This document shows, one piece after another, positions 59,741-64,000 of a DNA stretch of 64,000 nt; the first letter of the stretch is position 1; the number at the start of each line of letters is the position of its first letter. The translations under genes and the position numbers were made by a program. The notes below the pieces were generated by a model that was given only the letters and a program-made list of their open reading frames with translations, was not told the DNA's origin and did no database searches. This stretch comes from Phyllobacterium sp. YR531 (GTDB taxonomy: Bacteria > Pseudomonadota > Alphaproteobacteria > Rhizobiales > Rhizobiaceae): the NCBI RefSeq assembly GCF_000282595.1, contig NZ_AKIZ01000018.1:62001-126000 (forward strand), written 5' to 3'.

Positions 59741-62128
59741 GTGCATATCGAATTTTTGGAGATCGCCAATTTCAGGAAGCTTTTGTGCACGCGGGTCGAT
59801 CTTTCGAGTACGACTACCCTGTTCGTCGGCGCGAACAATAGTGGCAAGACCTCAGCGATGCTCGCCCTTCGGCGTTTCCTGTCGCCCCGCCGGTGCCCAT
59901 TCGAGATGCACGATTTCACCCTGTGTCATTGGCCCACAATCGTTGCGTTGGGGGAAAGCTGGATAGCTGCGCGCAACGCTGAGGAGGTCGTCGACCTCGT
60001 CGTTGATCCATGGATCAGCGCGTTGCCAACGCTGGACCTATGGCTGCATGTCGAGACAGGAGAGATGCATCACGTGCGCGATCTTATCCCGACACTGGAC
60101 TGGGAAGGCGGAAGGTTGGGTGTCCGGCTGCGCTACGAGCCGAAGGAGCTCGCACTCCTGTATAAGGAGTTCATGGGCGCCGTCAGCGACGCAGAGACGA
60201 TGAGGGCGGCGGCAATCGCCGCCACTGCAGCGGAGAACCCTGAAGCTGATCCGCCGGCTATACCGCCTAAGCTGACGATCTGGCCGGAAAATCTCGTCGA
60301 TTTTCTCAGCAAGCGTTTGTCGACGCACTTCACCATACGGGCCTACTCGTTGGATCCTGGTCAGCTCGTTACTCCCGCCAAGTCGCTGGCGCGGCCGCAG
60401 GTCCTATCGGGCGGTTCGCGGCCGATCGACGGCGACCCGTTGGGCGGCCTGATTCGCGTCCACGACATCCCCGCGCAGCGGGGATTCGGTGAAGAGCAGC
60501 AAGCTGTTGAAGACGACAATGCCCCCGCGGCGGCGACGGGCAGCCGACTGTCAGACCAGCTAAGAAGCTATTATGCCAAACACCTCGATCCCACGAAGGG
60601 CCCCGATCCGAAGGATCTTGGCGCGTTACAAGCGATCGAAGCCGCGCAAGACGCCTTCGACAAGCGGCTGACCGAGAGCTTCAAGGCCGCGTTCACAGAG
60701 GTCGAGGGTATGGGATACCCTGGCGTGACCGACCCGCGCCCTCGTGTCTCCACACGCTTGAAGGCGATCGACGGTCTCAACCACAACGCGGCGATCAGCT
60801 TCGAGGTGGACGTGATCGCCGGCGACGGTGCGATGACACCGGTGTTGCGATTGCCCGAGGCGAATAACGGTCTCGGCTATCAAAACCTGATCTCGATGAT
60901 ATTCCGTTTGATGAGCTTTCGCGACGCTTGGATGCGGGTGGGGAAGGCTTCGACCGGTGCGACGGTCACCACGACAGAGCCGCTCCATTTGGTGCTCGTC
61001 GAAGAGCCGGAGGCGCATCTTCACGCTCAGGTGCAGCAGGTCTTCATCAAGAAAGCTTATGCGGTGTTGCGCGCCCATGACGATCTCGGCGAAAACAAGA
61101 AGCTACGCACCCAACTCGTGGTCAGTACCCACTCCAGCCATGTCGCGCATGAGACGTCGTTCTCGTGCCTGCGCTATTTCCGGCGACTGCCGGCGGGCAT
61201 GGCGGCAAACGTACCTGTCTCGACAGTGATCAACCTGTCGGAGGTCTTCGGTCCTGGAAGCGAAACCGAGCGTTTCGTCACCCGCTATCTCAGAGCTCAA
61301 CACGCTGATCTATTTTTCGCCGATGCGGCGATCTTGGTCGAAGGACCGGCAGAGCGGATGCTCGTACCTAACTTCATCCGAGCGCACTATGACGAGCTCA
61401 ACCAGTGCTACATCACCTTGCTTGAGATCGGAGGAAGCCACGCGCACCGTCTCAAGCCCTTGATTGATCACCTCGGTTTGCTGACCCTCATCATCACTGA
61501 CCTGGATACGCTGGATGGAACGGGTGGCGCCTCTGTCCAACCCGCGAAAGGCGCTGGTCAAAAAACCAATAATGCGACGCTGAAGACATGGGTGCCAAAG
61601 CTCGACGACGTCGATGAGCTGATGCGAGCTGATGGCGGGACGAAGACGCTGTATGAAGACGACGACCCGCTCTTTGCCGTGCGGGCCGCGTATCAGACCC
61701 CGTTGGGCGTGACGTCCCCGGGTTTTGTGGGGCCGGAGGTCGCATATCCGTATACGTTTGAGGACGCGTTGGCGTTCGAGAACCTCACCCTCTTTTCCGA
61801 ACTGGATGGGACCGGCCTGGTCCGCAAGTTTCGCGATGCGATCGTGGATAGTGGCGGGGCGGCCGCGATCGGCGAGAAGATGTACCTCGCTCTCAAGAAC
61901 GGCAAGAAGGCCGAGTTTGCGCTTGACGTGATGGAGGTTGAGAACTTCGACACCATCGTCGTGCCGCGCTACATCGCCGAGGGACTCGAGTGGCTACTCG
62001 CGCAGCTCAAGAAAAAGCAGGTTGAGATTCTGCCCCTGGTTAAGGAGGAGCCGCCCCCGGAGGAAGTCGAGGTTAACCCGCCGGTCGCAGAGGATGTCGG
62101 CGCCGAAATCGAAGGGGTCGACGCATGA
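59741..62128 (+). CDS. OLD-family ATP-dependent nuclease, Gabija GajA-like
   Basis: A 795-residue protein. The ATPase domain has Walker A GANNSGKT (residues 30-37) and an ABC-type Walker B in LVEEPEAHLH (about 419-428). The Toprim nuclease domain shows ILVEGPAERM with E534 and a DLDT motif at 587-590. The GTG at 59741 behind GGGGGAAG is preferred to ATG 13 codons earlier because it gives a normal OLD start (VHIEFLEIANFRKL). Pairing with an overlapping UvrD-like helicase (ATGA) is the hallmark of Gabija and of class 2 OLD pairs. It is longer than typical GajA, so it may be a different OLD lineage. Confidence 0.82.
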   Translation: MHIEFLEIANFRKLLCTRVDLSSTTTLFVGANNSGKTSAMLALRRFLSPRRCPFEMHDFTLCHWPTIVALGESWIAARNAEEVVDLVVDPWISALPTLDLWLHVETGEMHHVRDLIPTLDWEGGRLGVRLRYEPKELALLYKEFMGAVSDAETMRAAAIAATAAENPEADPPAIPPKLTIWPENLVDFLSKRLSTHFTIRAYSLDPGQLVTPAKSLARPQVLSGGSRPIDGDPLGGLIRVHDIPAQRGFGEEQQAVEDDNAPAAATGSRLSDQLRSYYAKHLDPTKGPDPKDLGALQAIEAAQDAFDKRLTESFKAAFTEVEGMGYPGVTDPRPRVSTRLKAIDGLNHNAAISFEVDVIAGDGAMTPVLRLPEANNGLGYQNLISMIFRLMSFRDAWMRVGKASTGATVTTTEPLHLVLVEEPEAHLHAQVQQVFIKKAYAVLRAHDDLGENKKLRTQLVVSTHSSHVAHETSFSCLRYFRRLPAGMAANVPVSTVINLSEVFGPGSETERFVTRYLRAQHADLFFADAAILVEGPAERMLVPNFIRAHYDELNQCYITLLEIGGSHAHRLKPLIDHLGLLTLIITDLDTLDGTGGASVQPAKGAGQKTNNATLKTWVPKLDDVDELMRADGGTKTLYEDDDPLFAVRAAYQTPLGVTSPGFVGPEVAYPYTFEDALAFENLTLFSELDGTGLVRKFRDAIVDSGGAAAIGEKMYLALKNGKKAEFALDVMEVENFDTIVVPRYIAEGLEWLLAQLKKKQVEILPLVKEEPPPEEVEVNPPVAEDVGAEIEGVDA

Positions 62129-64000
62129 GCGCGGTTGACGACAAATTTGATTCCGAAGCCGACGAAACGATCCTCGCCTGCTTGAACATTGAGAAGCCAA
62201 GGAGCTTCTTTCTCTACGCCGGCGCCGGATCAGGCAAGACCCGGTCGCTCGTTGAGGCGATCCGGACGGTGTGTAAGGAGCAGGGCAGGCGGTTGTCGCT
62301 ATCTGGTCAGAAGATCGGGGTGATTACCTACACCAACGCCGCCTGCGACGAGATCAAGCAACGGCTCGAGTTCGATCCTCGCGTAGAGGTGTCGACCATT
62401 CACGCGTTCGCGTGGTCTCTGATTGCCGGCTACGACGGTGATATTCGGGGGTGGCTGTCGACCCGGCTCCTTGCGGATATAGCCGAGCTGGAGGAAGCAC
62501 AGGCGAAGGGTCGGGCAAACAGCAAAGCCGCGTCGGACCGCGCTCGCTCGATAGAAAGCAAGCGGCGTCGCCGCGAGAACCTCGCCGAAATTACGCGATT
62601 CGTTTACAGCCCCACGGGCGACAACCGCACGCGGGACTCTCTGAGCCACGCAGAGGTCATCGCCATGACCGCCGATTTTCTCAGCGCAAAGCCTGGTTTG
62701 CGCCGGCTGCTAGTGACCCGTTTCCCAATCCTGCTGATCGACGAGAGCCAGGATACAAGCCGGAGGCTCATGGACGCGCTGCTCAGTGTCGAGGCGGGAT
62801 ACCACGAGGCCTTTTGCCTGGGGCTTTTCGGCGACACAATGCAGCGCATCTACGCCGACGGTAAGGAGCGTTTAGCGGAGGCGATCCCGCAGGCCTGGGC
62901 CAGGCCGCGGAAGCGGATGAACCATCGTTGCCCCACGCGGGTCATCACGCTCATCAATAAAATTAGACGGGATGAGGATGGCGAGGAACAGGAGCCACGC
63001 AGCGATGCTGGAGAGGGCGTTGTTCGGCTGTTCGTCGTCTCGCAGGCGATAGCCGACAAGAGTGCGGCCGAGGCTACCGTCGCTGCACGAATGGCGGAGC
63101 TCACGGGCGATCCGAGTTGGGCGGACGGAGCCGAAGCGGTCAAGACGCTGGCGCTGGAGCACCTGATGTCCGCGCGCCGGTTTGGCTTCGAACAATTCTT
63201 CGAGCCTCTCTACGCGGTCGAGCGCATCCGCACGAGCTTCCTGCAAGGGACGGGCGCGGGCATCGGACTTTTCACCCGCGAGATATTGCCGCTGGTCGCG
63301 GCCCTGCGCGCGGGCGATCGATTTGCCGTCGCCGCAGTCGTTCGGCGCACGTCTCCGCTCCTCGATCGTAAAGCGCTTGAAGCTGCCGGCGAGAAGCAGG
63401 TCGACATTCTCAGCAAGGTCAAGGCTGCCTGTGATGGCCTGCTGGCCCTGGTGAACAAGGATGAGAAGCCGACTGCGCGCTCGGTTTTGCGCTATGTCGC
63501 CGAAACTAACCTCTTCACGATTCCCGAGGTGCTGGTTCCGTTTTCCGCCGCCGATGCTGTCGTCGCGGACGGCGAGATTGACGCAGACGGCGATGCCGGC
63601 GACCAGGAAGAGGAAGTCGATGTCAAAAGCGAGTTGGGCGGTTGGCGGTTGGCACTTGAGGCGCCCTTCGACCAGATCGAGCGATATGATCGCTACGTTC
63701 GTGGCGTCTCGCAGTTCGACACGCACCAGGGGGTAAAAGGGCTGGAATTTCCAAGGGTAATGGTTGTCGTTAGCGACGATGAAGCCCGCGGTTTCATGTT
63801 CGCCTATGACAAGCTTTTCGAGACGAAGGCGAAGAGTAAGACCGATCTTGAGAATGAAGCGGCCGGGAAGGAGACGACCATCGATCGGACGCGACGACTA
63901 TTTTATGTGACCTGCAGCCGAGCCGAGCAAAGCCTTGCCGTTGTTTACTATACTGCTGATCCGACGCTGGCGCGCGACGCGATGATTCGGCAGGAGTGGT
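62125..64000 (+). CDS. UvrD-like helicase, Gabija GajB-like (3' end outside window)
   Basis: Open for 625 codons to the right edge with no stop. Motifs of superfamily 1 helicases are visible: Walker A GAGSGKT (residues 33-39), TYTNAA, Walker B LLIDESQD (203-210), FDTHQGVKGLEF (near 532-542) and RRLFYVTCSRAEQ. It starts inside the stop codon of the OLD gene (ATGA), so the two are translationally coupled. In Gabija the helicase partner senses or unwinds DNA and works with the nuclease against phage. The defence role is inferred from the pairing and the neighbouring restriction system. Confidence 0.85.
   Translation, partial: MSAVDDKFDSEADETILACLNIEKPRSFFLYAGAGSGKTRSLVEAIRTVCKEQGRRLSLSGQKIGVITYTNAACDEIKQRLEFDPRVEVSTIHAFAWSLIAGYDGDIRGWLSTRLLADIAELEEAQAKGRANSKAASDRARSIESKRRRRENLAEITRFVYSPTGDNRTRDSLSHAEVIAMTADFLSAKPGLRRLLVTRFPILLIDESQDTSRRLMDALLSVEAGYHEAFCLGLFGDTMQRIYADGKERLAEAIPQAWARPRKRMNHRCPTRVITLINKIRRDEDGEEQEPRSDAGEGVVRLFVVSQAIADKSAAEATVAARMAELTGDPSWADGAEAVKTLALEHLMSARRFGFEQFFEPLYAVERIRTSFLQGTGAGIGLFTREILPLVAALRAGDRFAVAAVVRRTSPLLDRKALEAAGEKQVDILSKVKAACDGLLALVNKDEKPTARSVLRYVAETNLFTIPEVLVPFSAADAVVADGEIDADGDAGDQEEEVDVKSELGGWRLALEAPFDQIERYDRYVRGVSQFDTHQGVKGLEFPRVMVVVSDDEARGFMFAYDKLFETKAKSKTDLENEAAGKETTIDRTRRLFYVTCSRAEQSLAVVYYTADPTLARDAMIRQEW

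Noticed and set aside
1-64000. CRISPR arrays, tRNA or rRNA genes, insertion sequences, integrase
   Set aside because: Looked for regular repeats, RNA gene motifs and transposase or recombinase signatures and found none that I could support.

Overview
The window comes from a high-GC alphaproteobacterium. The evidence is the full Trb-type conjugation operon in its alphaproteobacterial form (TrbK-alt, DUF2274, RlxS relaxase, DUF736, DUF2840, DUF2285, RPA-type replication initiator). A sphingomonad or rhizobial host is likely, but I cannot name a species. I see no rRNA, tRNA, CRISPR array, integrase, transposase or clear att site. The element could therefore be an ICE or a conjugative plasmid, and both its ends lie outside the window.

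Layout. (1) 1-4.3 kb is part of a type III CBASS anti-phage locus. On the minus strand lie a Trip13-like AAA+ ATPase, a small HORMA-partner protein and the first 33 residues of a HORMA protein, with a DUF2188 gene upstream. Divergently on the plus strand are an XRE regulator and an ImmA/IrrE peptidase (a CapH/CapP pair) and a full-length exonuclease I homologue. The CD-NTase and effector should lie beyond the left edge. (2) 4.3-5.6 kb is degenerate, with one small HTH gene and a remnant resembling an AbiEi antitoxin. (3) 5.6-17.4 kb is a metabolic cargo block: three LysR regulators, three COG2085 (F420-reductase-like, probably NADP(H)-using) proteins, three SDRs, two NTF2-like proteins, DUF427, DUF2867 and an MFS exporter. 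Two of the LysR proteins are near-duplicates.

(4) 17.5-39.9 kb is the conjugation and maintenance core, nearly all on the minus strand. It contains trbB-C-D-E-J-K-L-F-G-I plus DUF2274, CopG, TraG, relaxase, a candidate oriT, lytic transglycosylase, DUF736, a TraF-like S26 peptidase, DUF2840, RHH, ParA, three iteron-like repeats, RepA and several small regulators. A glutathione transferase/TetR pair is inserted between trbB and the copG-traG-rlxS block. (5) 40-51.5 kb is element backbone or accessory: a membrane protein, a HEPN-like protein, DUF2493, a Toprim protein, a giant methyltransferase/strawberry-notch helicase and a large ParB. (6) 51.8-64 kb is a second defence region. It holds a five-gene type I restriction-modification operon, including an extra one-domain HsdS-like protein and an M48 peptidase, then a tiny DUF1508 gene, and then a Gabija-like OLD nuclease plus UvrD-like helicase pair that runs off the right edge.

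Overall, the conjugative core lies between two blocks of phage-defence genes and also carries a redox/detoxification cargo. Many neighbouring genes overlap by ATGA or TGATG, which marks tightly coupled operons: CBASS, trb, parA-RHH-DUF2840-traF and hsd.
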